Below are positions 14,339 to 22,352 of a stretch of 43,185 nt of DNA, one piece after another (the first letter of the stretch is position 1; each line of letters opens with the position of its first letter). The position numbers and the translations under genes are program-made. This stretch comes from Streptomyces sp. HPF1205 (GTDB lineage Bacteria; Actinomycetota; Actinomycetes; Streptomycetales; Streptomycetaceae), in the NCBI RefSeq assembly GCF_020400825.1, contig NZ_JAINVH010000048.1, forward strand, positions 1-43,185, read 5' to 3'. The notes below the pieces were generated by a model. It was not told the origin of the DNA. It saw only the letters and a program-made list of their open reading frames with translations, and did not search any database.

Positions 14339-17300
14339 CTAGGCTCGGCCGTTTCCCGGGGGGTCGATGTCGTTGTGCGGGCCCAGGAGCTCGTCGGCGA
14401 GGCTGGGGAGGTCGTCCAGCGGGGTCTCCTCGGCCCACTCCGGCCGGGGGCGGCGGGGCTGGGCCGGGGGCATCTCGCGGGTGCGCTCGTTCTCCTGCAG
14501 CTCGGGGCGGAAGAGCCACGGCGGCACCCGGTCGGCGGGATCGTCCCGGCGCGACCTCGCCTCCGGCGACGGCGGCGGCAGGGACCTGGCCGTTCCGCCC
14601 GCCGCTCCCTCGCTCGCTCCCTCGCCGGGCCCGCCCGACGGGGCGGACCTGCCGGACCTACCGGGCTCGGGCCGCGGAACTTCCGCCGTCTCGTCCTCCT
14701 GCCCATCGGCTTCCGCCGGTGCGGCGTCGGCCGCCGGGCCCCGGCCGACGGGCGGCAGCACCCTCGTCTCGTCCGCGGCCGACCGGTCCCGGTCCCGCAC
14801 CGCGTCCGCCGCCGGGCCCTGGGCGACCGGCGGCAGAACGGCCGTCTCGTCCGCCGCCCGCTCGTCCCGCGGTTCGCCCACGCTCGGCAGCACCGCCGTC
14901 TCGCCGGCGTCCGCGTCCGGGTCGCCGATCGCGGGCAGGACCACCGTCTGGTCGGCGGAGTCACGGGAGGCCGGGCGCAGCTTCGTCGTCTCGTCCGGGG
15001 CGCCGCCCTCCGCCGGCAGCGGGGTCAGTACTGTCGTCGCCTCACCGGACTCACCGGAATCCCCGGACTCGGCGGAGTCGGTGGAGTCGGTGGCGTCGCC
15101 GGGGTGACCGGGCCGACCGGAGTGACCCGCCGGGCCCGGCTCGCCGCCACTCGGGCCCTGGCCGGCGTCCCGCGCTCCGCTCCCCTGCCCGGACTCCCCC
15201 GACGGGCGGTTCCCGCCGTCCTCCATGGGAGCCGAGGGCAGCTCTGTCGTCTCCTCGGCGTCGGATGCCGCGGCGGCAGCGGCAGCGGCGGCGGCACGGG
15301 CCTGCTCGGCGCGCAGCAGGGCCTCCTCGGCCTTGCGCTGCTTCTCCAGGCGCCGCGCCTCGGCCTCGGACCGCAGCCGGGCCTGTTCTTCGGCGAGGCG
15401 CCGCAGTCGCTCCTGCTCGGCGGCGCGGGCGGCCTCCTCGGCCTCGCGGCGGGCGGCCTCCTCGGCGGCCAGCCGGGCCGCCTCCTCCTCGCGAAGGCGC
15501 CTCTCCTCGGCCTCCTGGGCGGCTTTCCGCTCGGCGATCTCCCGCCGGGCCGCCTCCTCGGCGGCGAGCCGCCGCTCCTCTTCCTCGCGGCGCAGCTTTT
15601 CCAGCTGTGCCTGGCGCTCGCGCTCCTTGCGCTCCTCCTCCGCCTTGCGCGCGGCTTCCTCGGCCGCCCTGCGGGCCGCCTCCTCGGCCGCCTTGCGCTC
15701 GGCCTCGGCCCGGGCCTCGATCTCCTTGGCGGACAGCGGCAGCATCCGGTCGAGCCGGTGCCGCACCACCGTGGTGACCGCCTCGGGCGCCTGCGCGGCG
15801 TCGACCACGAGGTACCGAGCCGGGTCGGCGGCGGCCAGGGTGAGGAACCCGGAGCGCACCCGCTGGTGGAACTCCGCGGGCTCCGATTCCAGCCGGTCGG
15901 GAGCCTCTGTGAACCGCTCGCGCGCCTGTTCCGGGGAGATGTCGAGCAGCACCGTCAGGTGCGGGACGAGTCCGGCGGTCGCCCAGCGCGAGATCCGGGC
16001 GATCTCGGTGGGCGCGAGGTCGCGCCCGGCGCCCTGATAGGCGACGGAGGAGTCGATGTAGCGGTCGGAGATGACGACGGCGCCGCGGGCGAGGGCGGGC
16101 CTGATCACCGTGTCGACGTGCTCCGCCCGGTCGGCCGCGTACAGCAGGGCCTCGGCCCGGTGCGAGATGCCGGCCGTGGACACGTCGAGCAGGATGGACC
16201 GCAGCCGCTTCCCGACCGCCGTGGCACCCGGCTCCCGGGTGACGACGACCTCGTGGCCCTTGGCCCTGATCCAGTCGGCGAGCGCATCCACCTGGGTGGA
16301 CTTCCCGGCGCCGTCGCCGCCTTCTATCGCGATGAAGAAGCCTGTGCCGGACGGCGCGGTGGCCGGTTCGCCGCCGCCCAGCACTTCCCGCAGGTCGCGC
16401 CGCAGCGGCACGCCGGTACGGTCGTCGACCTGGCCCAGCACGAGGGCCGCGATCGGCAGCAGCAGGGCCCCGACGAGCATCAGCGTGTACGCGGCGCCGC
16501 CGTGGGCGAAGGTGAAGTGGCCGTCGTGGATGCGGCGCGGCCCGATCGCGCCGGCCAGCAGGGGGGCGACGACCGCGGCGGCGGCCAGCGCGACCCCGGA
16601 CACCGCCCGCAGGTGTTCGGCGGTGCGGTCCCGGCGCGGCTCCTCGGTCTCCTGCTCGACCAGGACGTGCCCGGTGTTGGCCGTCACCCCGGCCGCGACG
16701 CCCGCCAGCAGGGCGAGCAGCAGCACGGTGGTCTGGTCGGGCACGATCCCCGTCAGGAGCAGCGCGATTCCGGTGATCCCGATGGCCAGCGCCAGCAGCC
16801 GCCTGCGGGACAGCCCCGGCAGGACGCGCGGCGCGATCCGGATGCCGGCGACCGTCCCGCCGGTGAACGCCACCACCAGCAGCCCGAATCCGGTCGGTCC
16901 GAAGCCCAAGTCGGCGGCGAGCAGCACCGAGACGGCGACCGCCGCCGCTGTGGCGCACACGACGGCGGCGGTGGCGAACACCAGCAACGGCAGCGCGCCC
17001 GTGCGTCCCTTCTCCTGCCCCAGCGGGCTCTTGGGACGGCGCAGCCCCTCCAGCGGCGAGCGGGGCCGCCCGGTCGTGCCGGAGGGCAGCTCCAGCAGGT
17101 AGAGGATCGCGATGCAGGACGAGAAGAGCCCGGCCGTGACGTAGGAGGACAGTGCGACCTGGTGCAGGTGGAACCAGTCGACGCCCACCGCGATCAGGGT
17201 GTTGATCAGGGTGACGACCACCAGCGTCGCGGCGGCGGCCGGCAGCGCCACGAAGCTCGTCCGGAGATCCAGCCGGCGAAGCGTGGCCAAGTGGTCGGGC

Positions 17301-17866
17301 GCGGGCCGTACCGAGGTGTCGCCCGGCGGCGGCAGCAGCGCGGGCGCCGCGCCGTCCTTGGCGATGGTCCACAGCCGCTCGGCGGCGCCCGTGACGAAGA
17401 CGGTGACGAGAAGCCAGATGTGCGCCGCGTCCGGCACCCAGGTGATCCACAGCGGCGCGACGATGAACGACGCCAGGCGTACGCCGTCGGCACCGATCAT
17501 CGTCCAGCGGCGGTCCAGCGGCCCGCTCTCGGCGGTGAGCGCGGACAGCGGGCCGAGCAGCACCGCGCCGAAGAGCACGGTCGCCACCAGGCGCGCGGTG
17601 AACACCAACGTGACCGCGTACGCGGTGCCGCGGTAACCGCCGCCGAAGGCGTGGGCCCCGAACGCCGCCTGCACGGTGAGCACGAGCAGCACCAGCAGGC
17701 CGAGGCGGTCGGCCACTGCCCCGGTGAGCTGCGCACCCCACAGTTTGCGCAGGGCGGGAATCTTCAGCAGCGCGCCGACGGCACGCTCGCGAGAGTCCGC
17801 CGCCAATTCCCCGGCGAACGCGTCGCTGACCTCAGCGGGCTGCCCTGGCTGCTCGGATCGCGTCAT
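14339..17866 (-). CDS. tmk: Thymidylate kinase fused to an MFS-like membrane domain and a coiled-coil/disordered tail
   Basis: A 1175-residue fusion. Residues about 35-490 contain some 12 hydrophobic helices resembling an MFS transporter. Residues about 505-710 are dTMP kinase: P-loop FFIAIEGGDGAGKSTQ, DRx-type motif VTREPGATAVGKRLR, and ISDRYIDSSVAYQGAGRDL. It phosphorylates dTMP to dTDP for DNA synthesis. Residues about 715-865 are a long charged coiled coil (repeated EEAARRAAEE type). The remaining 300 are acidic and disordered, with about eight copies of a Glu-Thr-x-Val-Leu-Pro-like motif. Streptomyces Tmk proteins are known to me as membrane fusions of this kind (SCO3542-like), so the fusion itself is typical; the tail repeats are less described. 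ATG 17866 starts the conserved part; the open frame upstream is spurious. A DnaA-box variant, TGTGGAAAA (17909-17917), lies 43 bp upstream. Confidence 0.9.
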   Translation of the reverse strand: MTRSEQPGQPAEVSDAFAGELAADSRERAVGALLKIPALRKLWGAQLTGAVADRLGLLVLLVLTVQAAFGAHAFGGGYRGTAYAVTLVFTARLVATVLFGAVLLGPLSALTAESGPLDRRWTMIGADGVRLASFIVAPLWITWVPDAAHIWLLVTVFVTGAAERLWTIAKDGAAPALLPPPGDTSVRPAPDHLATLRRLDLRTSFVALPAAAATLVVVTLINTLIAVGVDWFHLHQVALSSYVTAGLFSSCIAILYLLELPSGTTGRPRSPLEGLRRPKSPLGQEKGRTGALPLLVFATAAVVCATAAAVAVSVLLAADLGFGPTGFGLLVVAFTGGTVAGIRIAPRVLPGLSRRRLLALAIGITGIALLLTGIVPDQTTVLLLALLAGVAAGVTANTGHVLVEQETEEPRRDRTAEHLRAVSGVALAAAAVVAPLLAGAIGPRRIHDGHFTFAHGGAAYTLMLVGALLLPIAALVLGQVDDRTGVPLRRDLREVLGGGEPATAPSGTGFFIAIEGGDGAGKSTQVDALADWIRAKGHEVVVTREPGATAVGKRLRSILLDVSTAGISHRAEALLYAADRAEHVDTVIRPALARGAVVISDRYIDSSVAYQGAGRDLAPTEIARISRWATAGLVPHLTVLLDISPEQARERFTEAPDRLESEPAEFHQRVRSGFLTLAAADPARYLVVDAAQAPEAVTTVVRHRLDRMLPLSAKEIEARAEAERKAAEEAARRAAEEAARKAEEERKERERQAQLEKLRREEEERRLAAEEAARREIAERKAAQEAEERRLREEEAARLAAEEAARREAEEAARAAEQERLRRLAEEQARLRSEAEARRLEKQRKAEEALLRAEQARAAAAAAAAAASDAEETTELPSAPMEDGGNRPSGESGQGSGARDAGQGPSGGEPGPAGHSGRPGHPGDATDSTDSAESGDSGESGEATTVLTPLPAEGGAPDETTKLRPASRDSADQTVVLPAIGDPDADAGETAVLPSVGEPRDERAADETAVLPPVAQGPAADAVRDRDRSAADETRVLPPVGRGPAADAAPAEADGQEDETAEVPRPEPGRSGRSAPSGGPGEGASEGAAGGTARSLPPPSPEARSRRDDPADRVPPWLFRPELQENERTREMPPAQPRRPRPEWAEETPLDDLPSLADELLGPHNDIDPPGNGRA
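14685..15260 (-). repeat. Region of recurring Glu-Thr-x-Val-Leu-Pro-type motifs in the Tmk tail
   Basis: Within the Tmk C-terminal tail the following recur at irregular spacing: TTELP, TTVLTP, ETTKLRP, DQTVVLP, GETAVLP, DETAVLP, DETRVLP, DETAEVP. The flanks are disordered and acidic. Conservation of the Thr and of the hydrophobic residue three places later is visible in most copies. Confidence 0.65.
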
Positions 17867-18206
17867 TCTGACAGCGTATCCGGCCACCGGAAAGGCATGC
17901 TCCCGGCCTGTGGAAAACCTCCGGCCGGGCGGGTCCGGCACCCGGCCGGGCCCTCACGTCGCCGGCAGACGAGCCGCCGGCCCACGCCACGAGACCTGCC
18001 ACGCGGCGAGGCTTGTCGTGCCGCGCGGCTGATCGCGCCACGAGGCCTGTCAGGCATCGATGCCTGCCGGGTCGTCGCCCGCCTCGGCCCCTGCCCGCCC
18101 GCCGTCGCCGGCTGCCCGTCGCCCGCCCCGCATCGCCCGTCCACGGCGCCCGCCCGCCATCGCCCGTCCGCAGCGCCCGCCCGAAGGCGGCCGACCACCG
18201 CGCCGG
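17867..18206. other. topA-tmk intergenic region with palindrome and tandem repeat
   Basis: The gap holds a perfect 16-bp palindrome CAGGCATCGATGCCTG (18051-18066). It also holds two 27-bp tandem copies (18131-18157 and 18158-18184, 24 of 27 identical, starting CATCGCCCGTCC) just beyond the topA stop codon, and the DnaA-box variant at 17909-17917. No gene is seen. The palindrome could be an operator for tmk or part of a topA terminator. Confidence 0.5.
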
Positions 18207-21002
18207 TCAGGCCCCGGTGGTCTTCTTCGCCGCCGTCTTCTTCGCGGGCGCCGAGCCCGCCGCCTTGGCCGCGGTCTTCTTCGCCGCGGTCTTCTTCGCG
18301 GGAGCCTTCTTGGCCGCCGCCTTCTTCACCGGGCCCTTCGCCCGCTTCTCGGCGAGGAGTTCGTAACCGCGCTCGGGAGTGATCGTCTCGACGTCGTCGT
18401 CCCGGCGCAGCGTCGCGTTGGTCTCACCGTCGGTCACGTACGGCCCGAAGCGGCCGTCCTTGACCACCACGGGGCGCTCGCTGACCGGGTCGGTGCCCAG
18501 CTCCTTCAGCGGCGGCTTGGCGGCTGCCCGCCCGCGCGCCTTGGGCTGCGCGTAGATCGCCAGTGCCTCGTCGAGGGTGATCGTGAAGATCTGGTCCTCG
18601 CTCTCCAGCGACCGCGAGTCGGTGCCGCGCTTGAGGTAGGGCCCGTAGCGGCCGTTCTGCGCGGTGATCTCGACGCCGTCCGGGTCGGAGCCGACCACCC
18701 TGGGCAGCGACATCAGCCTGAGCGCGTCCTCAAGGGTGACGGTGTCCAGGGACATCGACTTGAACAGGGACGCCGTCCGCGGCTTGACCGCGTTCTTGCC
18801 GGTCTTCGGGGTGTCCTCGGGCAGCACCTCGGTGACGTACGGCCCGTAGCGACCGTCCTTGGCGACGATCCTGCGGCCGGTGACCGGGTCGTCGCCCAGC
18901 TCGAACTCGCCGGAGGGCCGAGCGAACAGTTCCTCGGCGTACTCGACGCTGAGTTCGTCCGGCGGCAGGTCGGCGGGCACGTCGGCCCTGCGGTGGCTGT
19001 CCTCGCCCTTCTCGCCCCGCTCGATGTAGGGCCCGTAGCGGCCGACGCGCAGCACGATGCCGTTGCCGACCGGGAACGACGAGATCTCCCGGGCGTCGAT
19101 GGCACCGAGGTCCTCGACCAGCTCCTTGAGGCCGCCGAGGTGGTCACCGTGGCCGTTGCGGACGGCGACCGGCTCCACGGCGGCGGCGTCGGCATCGTCG
19201 GTGCCGAAGTAGAAGCGCCGCAGCCACGGCACGGACTGCGCCTCGCCGCGGGCGATGCGGTCCAGGTCGTCCTCCATGGACGCCGTGAAGTCGTAGTCGA
19301 CCAGCCGCCCGAAGTGCTTCTCCAGGAGGTTGACGACGGCGAACGACAAGAAGGTGGGGACCAGCGCGGTGCCCTTCTTGAACACGTAGCCGCGGTCGAG
19401 GATCGTGCCCAGGATCGTCGCATACGTGGACGGGCGGCCGATCTCGCGCTCCTCCAGCTCCTTGACCAGCGACGCCTCGGTGTAGCGGGCGGGCGGCTTG
19501 GTGGAGTGGCCGTCGGCGGTGATCTCGTGCGCGGTCAGCGGGTCGCCCTCGGCCACCTGCGGCAGCCGCCGCTCGCGGTCGTCGAGCTCGGCGTTGGGGT
19601 CGTCGGCGCCTTCGACGTACGCCTTGAGAAAGCCGTGGAAGGTGATGATCTTGCCGGAGGCGGAGAACTCCGCGTCCCGGCCGTCGGCGGAGGTGCCGGC
19701 GACCTTGACGGTGACGGACTGGCCGACCGCGTCCTTCATCTGGGAGGCGACGGTGCGCATCCAGATCAGCTCGTAGAGCCGGAACTGGTCGCCGGTCAGG
19801 CCGGTCTCGCCCGGGGTGCGGAAGCGGTCCCCCGAAGGGCGGATGGCCTCGTGCGCCTCCTGGGCGTTCTTCACCTTCCCGGCGTACACGCGCGGCTTGT
19901 CCGGCAGGTAGTCGGCGCCGTAGAGCTGCGTCACCTGGGCGCGGGCCGCGCTGATCGCGGTCTCCGACAGCGTGGTGGAGTCGGTGCGCATGTAGGTGAT
20001 GAAGCCGTTCTCGTACAGCTTCTGGGCGACCTGCATGGTGGCTTTGGCGCCCAGGCCCAGCTTGCGCGAGGCCTCCTGCTGGAGGGTGGTGGTGCGGAAG
20101 GGCGCGTACGGGGAGCGGCGGTACGGCTTGGACTCGACGCTGCGGACCGCGAACCTGGTGTCGGCGAGGGCCGCGGCAAGGGCGCGGGCGTTCGCCTCGT
20201 CCAGGTGCAGGACGTTCGCGGAGTCCTTCAGCGCGCCGGTGGCCGGGTCGAAGTCGCGGCCCTGGGCGACGCGGCGGCCGTCCACCGCGGTAAGGCGGGC
20301 GGCGAACGCGGACGGGTCCGAGGCGTCGCCCGCCCGGCCCGCGTGGAAGGTGCCGGTCAGGTCCCAGTAGTCGGCGGACCGGAAGGCCATGCGCTCGCGC
20401 TCGCGCTCCACCACGAGGCGGGTGGCCACGGACTGGACGCGGCCCGCCGACAGCCGCGGCATGACCTTCTTCCACAGCACCGGCGAGACCTCGTAGCCGT
20501 ACAGCCGGTCCAGGATGCGGCGGGTCTCCTGGGCGTCGACCAGGCGCTGGTTCAGCTCGCGCGGATTGCGGACGGCTTCCTGGATCGCGTCCTTGGTGAT
20601 CTCGTGGAACACCATCCGGTGCACCGGGACCTTGGGCTTGAGGATTTCCTGCAAATGCCAGGCGATGGCCTCGCCCTCGCGGTCCTCGTCAGTGGCCAGG
20701 AATAGCTCGTCCGACTCCTTCAGAAGGTCCTTGAGCTTCTTGACCTGTGCCTTCTTGTCGGCGTTGACGACGTAGATCGGCTGGAAATCGCTGTCCACAT
20801 TGACGCCGAGCCGCGCCCACGGCTGGCCCTTGTACTCCGCCGGCACTTCGGCGGCCCCGTTGGGGAGGTCGCGGATGTGCCCGACGCTGGCCTCGACGAC
20901 GTATCCAGGGCCCAGGTAGCCCTTGATCGTCTTCGCCTTGGCGGGCGACTCGACGATGACGAGTCGGCGGCCGCTGCGTGCGGTCTCGCGGGTCGGGGAC
21001 AA
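18207..21002 (-). CDS. topA: DNA topoisomerase I
   Basis: A 931-residue type IA topoisomerase that relaxes negative supercoils. The TOPRIM domain begins at RRLVIVESPAKAKTIKGYL, with DEDREGEAIAWHL as the metal-binding acidic motif near residue 107. The active-site tyrosine is Y337 in GFITYMRTDST. The C-terminal part has several repeats of the Topo_C_Rpt type (NGRYGPYLKRG, DGRFGPYVTDG and relatives) in place of zinc fingers, and ends in a Lys/Ala-rich tail (AAKKAPAKKTAAKK) typical of actinobacterial TopA, which aids processivity and DNA binding. TTG 21002 is the start that leaves the expected MSPT N-terminus; a GGAG lies about 12 nt upstream. Length is normal. It is divergent from the recombinase-like gene. 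In Streptomyces topA is essential and supercoiling-controlled. Confidence 0.97.
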   Translation of the reverse strand: MSPTRETARSGRRLVIVESPAKAKTIKGYLGPGYVVEASVGHIRDLPNGAAEVPAEYKGQPWARLGVNVDSDFQPIYVVNADKKAQVKKLKDLLKESDELFLATDEDREGEAIAWHLQEILKPKVPVHRMVFHEITKDAIQEAVRNPRELNQRLVDAQETRRILDRLYGYEVSPVLWKKVMPRLSAGRVQSVATRLVVERERERMAFRSADYWDLTGTFHAGRAGDASDPSAFAARLTAVDGRRVAQGRDFDPATGALKDSANVLHLDEANARALAAALADTRFAVRSVESKPYRRSPYAPFRTTTLQQEASRKLGLGAKATMQVAQKLYENGFITYMRTDSTTLSETAISAARAQVTQLYGADYLPDKPRVYAGKVKNAQEAHEAIRPSGDRFRTPGETGLTGDQFRLYELIWMRTVASQMKDAVGQSVTVKVAGTSADGRDAEFSASGKIITFHGFLKAYVEGADDPNAELDDRERRLPQVAEGDPLTAHEITADGHSTKPPARYTEASLVKELEEREIGRPSTYATILGTILDRGYVFKKGTALVPTFLSFAVVNLLEKHFGRLVDYDFTASMEDDLDRIARGEAQSVPWLRRFYFGTDDADAAAVEPVAVRNGHGDHLGGLKELVEDLGAIDAREISSFPVGNGIVLRVGRYGPYIERGEKGEDSHRRADVPADLPPDELSVEYAEELFARPSGEFELGDDPVTGRRIVAKDGRYGPYVTEVLPEDTPKTGKNAVKPRTASLFKSMSLDTVTLEDALRLMSLPRVVGSDPDGVEITAQNGRYGPYLKRGTDSRSLESEDQIFTITLDEALAIYAQPKARGRAAAKPPLKELGTDPVSERPVVVKDGRFGPYVTDGETNATLRRDDDVETITPERGYELLAEKRAKGPVKKAAAKKAPAKKTAAKKTAAKAAGSAPAKKTAAKKTTGA

Positions 21003-21041
21003 CTTCGCTCTTCTCTCCGGGTCGAAGGGGTGTCGCTGCGG

Positions 21042-21072
21042 AGTGTGACCGTACCTCCCGGGCCCGTGTCAA
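21042..21072 (-). promoter_or_regulatory. Candidate topA promoter with long spacer
   Basis: Minus strand TTGACA (21072-21067), a 19-nt spacer, then CACACT (21047-21042). The -35 is perfect but the spacer is 2 nt longer than optimal. Non-optimal spacers make promoters sensitive to supercoiling, which would fit topA, but the -10 is weak. Confidence 0.4.
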
Positions 21073-21111
21073 ACGAGGAAAGTCCGCAACGCCACTCGAA
21101 CGGTAACCCGA

Positions 21112-21138
21112 TGTATGTTCTAACCATTACAGTACACA
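21112..21138. promoter_or_regulatory. 27-bp imperfect inverted repeat between topA and the recombinase-like gene
   Basis: Left arm TGTATGTTCTAA and right arm TTACAGTACACA, separated by CCA; the arms match at 8 of 12 positions. It is clearly AT-richer than its surroundings and lies 15 bp before the recombinase-like ATG and 40 bp upstream of the topA -35 box. This is a good operator candidate for either gene, or an autoregulatory site of the recombinase-like protein. Confidence 0.5.
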
Positions 21139-21152
21139 CCGTCGGGGTCCTC

Positions 21153-22316
21153 ATGCAGGCTACGTCCACATGGCAGATCACGCGTGAATTCACCCACGCC
21201 GACGACCGCGGCAGGCGTAGCCGGCCGGCCACCGAGACGGCGGGTACCGCGTCTGCCGACAATGCCACACCTCGCCGTGGCGCCGAGGAGGGGGGCGGCG
21301 GGCCGGCCGCCGACCGCACGCCGTCATCCGGCTCGGACGTACGCGAGCGGGCCGCCGCGGGGCGGCAGACGGGCGGGCACCGACGCTTCGGCTGGCTTCC
21401 GGGCGACCTGTCCGACGGGCGCCCGCACAATCACCTGCTCGACCCCTTCGAGTCGCCTTACCTGCGGCGGGCCATAGAGATGATCATGGCGGGAAAGTCG
21501 GAGCGGACGGTCACCCGATGGCTGATCGACCAGCGGGTGCCGACCGTCAGGGGCGGCAAGTGGACCGGTACCACCGTCCGCAACATGGTCAGCAATCCGG
21601 CGGTGTGCGGCTACCGCGTCCTTGGCGGCGAACTCGTCCGCGACCCCCTCACGGGTGAGCCGGTGGTCGGCGGCTGGGAGACGATCGCCACACCGGAGGA
21701 ATGGCTGCGGGTGGTCCGGCGCTACGCGGGGGGTTCGGCCGTCGCCATTGCGTCGGGCGCCGCGGCAGGCGCAACAAGCGAGCCCGGCACAGCAGCCGCG
21801 GGACCCGCGGCCGGTTCCGCGCCCTCTTCTCCCACCGGCGCGCGCGCCCCGGAACGCAGACGTATCGCTCAGACCCGCAAGTACCTGCTGTCCGGATTCC
21901 TGCGGTGCGGCAGGCGCGGCCGCGACGGCACGGAGTGCGGTGCCACCCTGGTCGGCAACCCGGTGACCCGCGGCACCCCGCACGGGTCCTATGCCTGCAC
22001 GTCGGCGCGGTGCCGTGGGCTGGCCCGGCGGATGGACCTGGTGGACCGGACGATCACCGACATGGTCCTGGACGAACTCGAATCGCGGTACGGGGGCGGC
22101 CTCGCGGACACGCGGAATCGGCCGGATCCGCTCCTCGGCGGCTTCACCCGGCAGCGGTGGGCGGAATTCGACCTGCGGCAGAAAAGGATCGCCGTGGCGG
22201 CGGTCGTCGACGCCGTGACGGTGCGCCCGCTGCCGGAGGGGCGCTCGACGCGCGCCCCCTTCGATCCCGCGCTCCTGGAGATGCGCTGGACGCCCCCGCT
22301 CGCCCCGGACGGGTGA
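21153..22316 (+). CDS. Serine-recombinase-like protein lacking the catalytic domain
   Basis: A 387-residue protein. Residues about 78-195 match the Recombinase domain of large serine recombinases: GWLPGDLSDGRPHNHLLDPF, AIEMIMAGKSERTVTRWLID, and GGKWTGTTVRNMVSNPAVCGYR. After a linker comes a zinc beta-ribbon with C252-x9-C262 and C282-x4-C287. The N-terminal resolvase domain with its serine nucleophile is absent; the first 75 residues are low-complexity. It therefore should bind DNA but not cut it. ATG 21153 is chosen for GGGGT 5 nt upstream and because the earlier ATG 21111 has no ribosome site and would overlap the inverted repeat. I know this gene as a fixed neighbour of topA in Streptomyces (SCO3544-like), so it looks domesticated, not a recent mobile element. 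The function is unknown. Confidence 0.8.
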   Translation: MQATSTWQITREFTHADDRGRRSRPATETAGTASADNATPRRGAEEGGGGPAADRTPSSGSDVRERAAAGRQTGGHRRFGWLPGDLSDGRPHNHLLDPFESPYLRRAIEMIMAGKSERTVTRWLIDQRVPTVRGGKWTGTTVRNMVSNPAVCGYRVLGGELVRDPLTGEPVVGGWETIATPEEWLRVVRRYAGGSAVAIASGAAAGATSEPGTAAAGPAAGSAPSSPTGARAPERRRIAQTRKYLLSGFLRCGRRGRDGTECGATLVGNPVTRGTPHGSYACTSARCRGLARRMDLVDRTITDMVLDELESRYGGGLADTRNRPDPLLGGFTRQRWAEFDLRQKRIAVAAVVDAVTVRPLPEGRSTRAPFDPALLEMRWTPPLAPDG

Positions 22317-22352
22317 GGGGATCCAAACCCGCGTCCCCTCCCACGCCTCCTC

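Noticed and set aside
14375..18382. Very long plus-strand open frame over tmk and the end of topA
   Set aside because: It is antisense to the recognisable Tmk fusion, crosses gene borders and has no protein-like features.
20790..20798. DnaA-box-like CTGTCCACA inside topA
   Set aside because: It lies inside coding sequence where codon choice explains it, and it is isolated.
21153..22316. Integrase of a prophage or mobile element
   Set aside because: The catalytic domain is missing, no attachment-site repeats or phage genes surround it, and the neighbours are core genes in conserved order.
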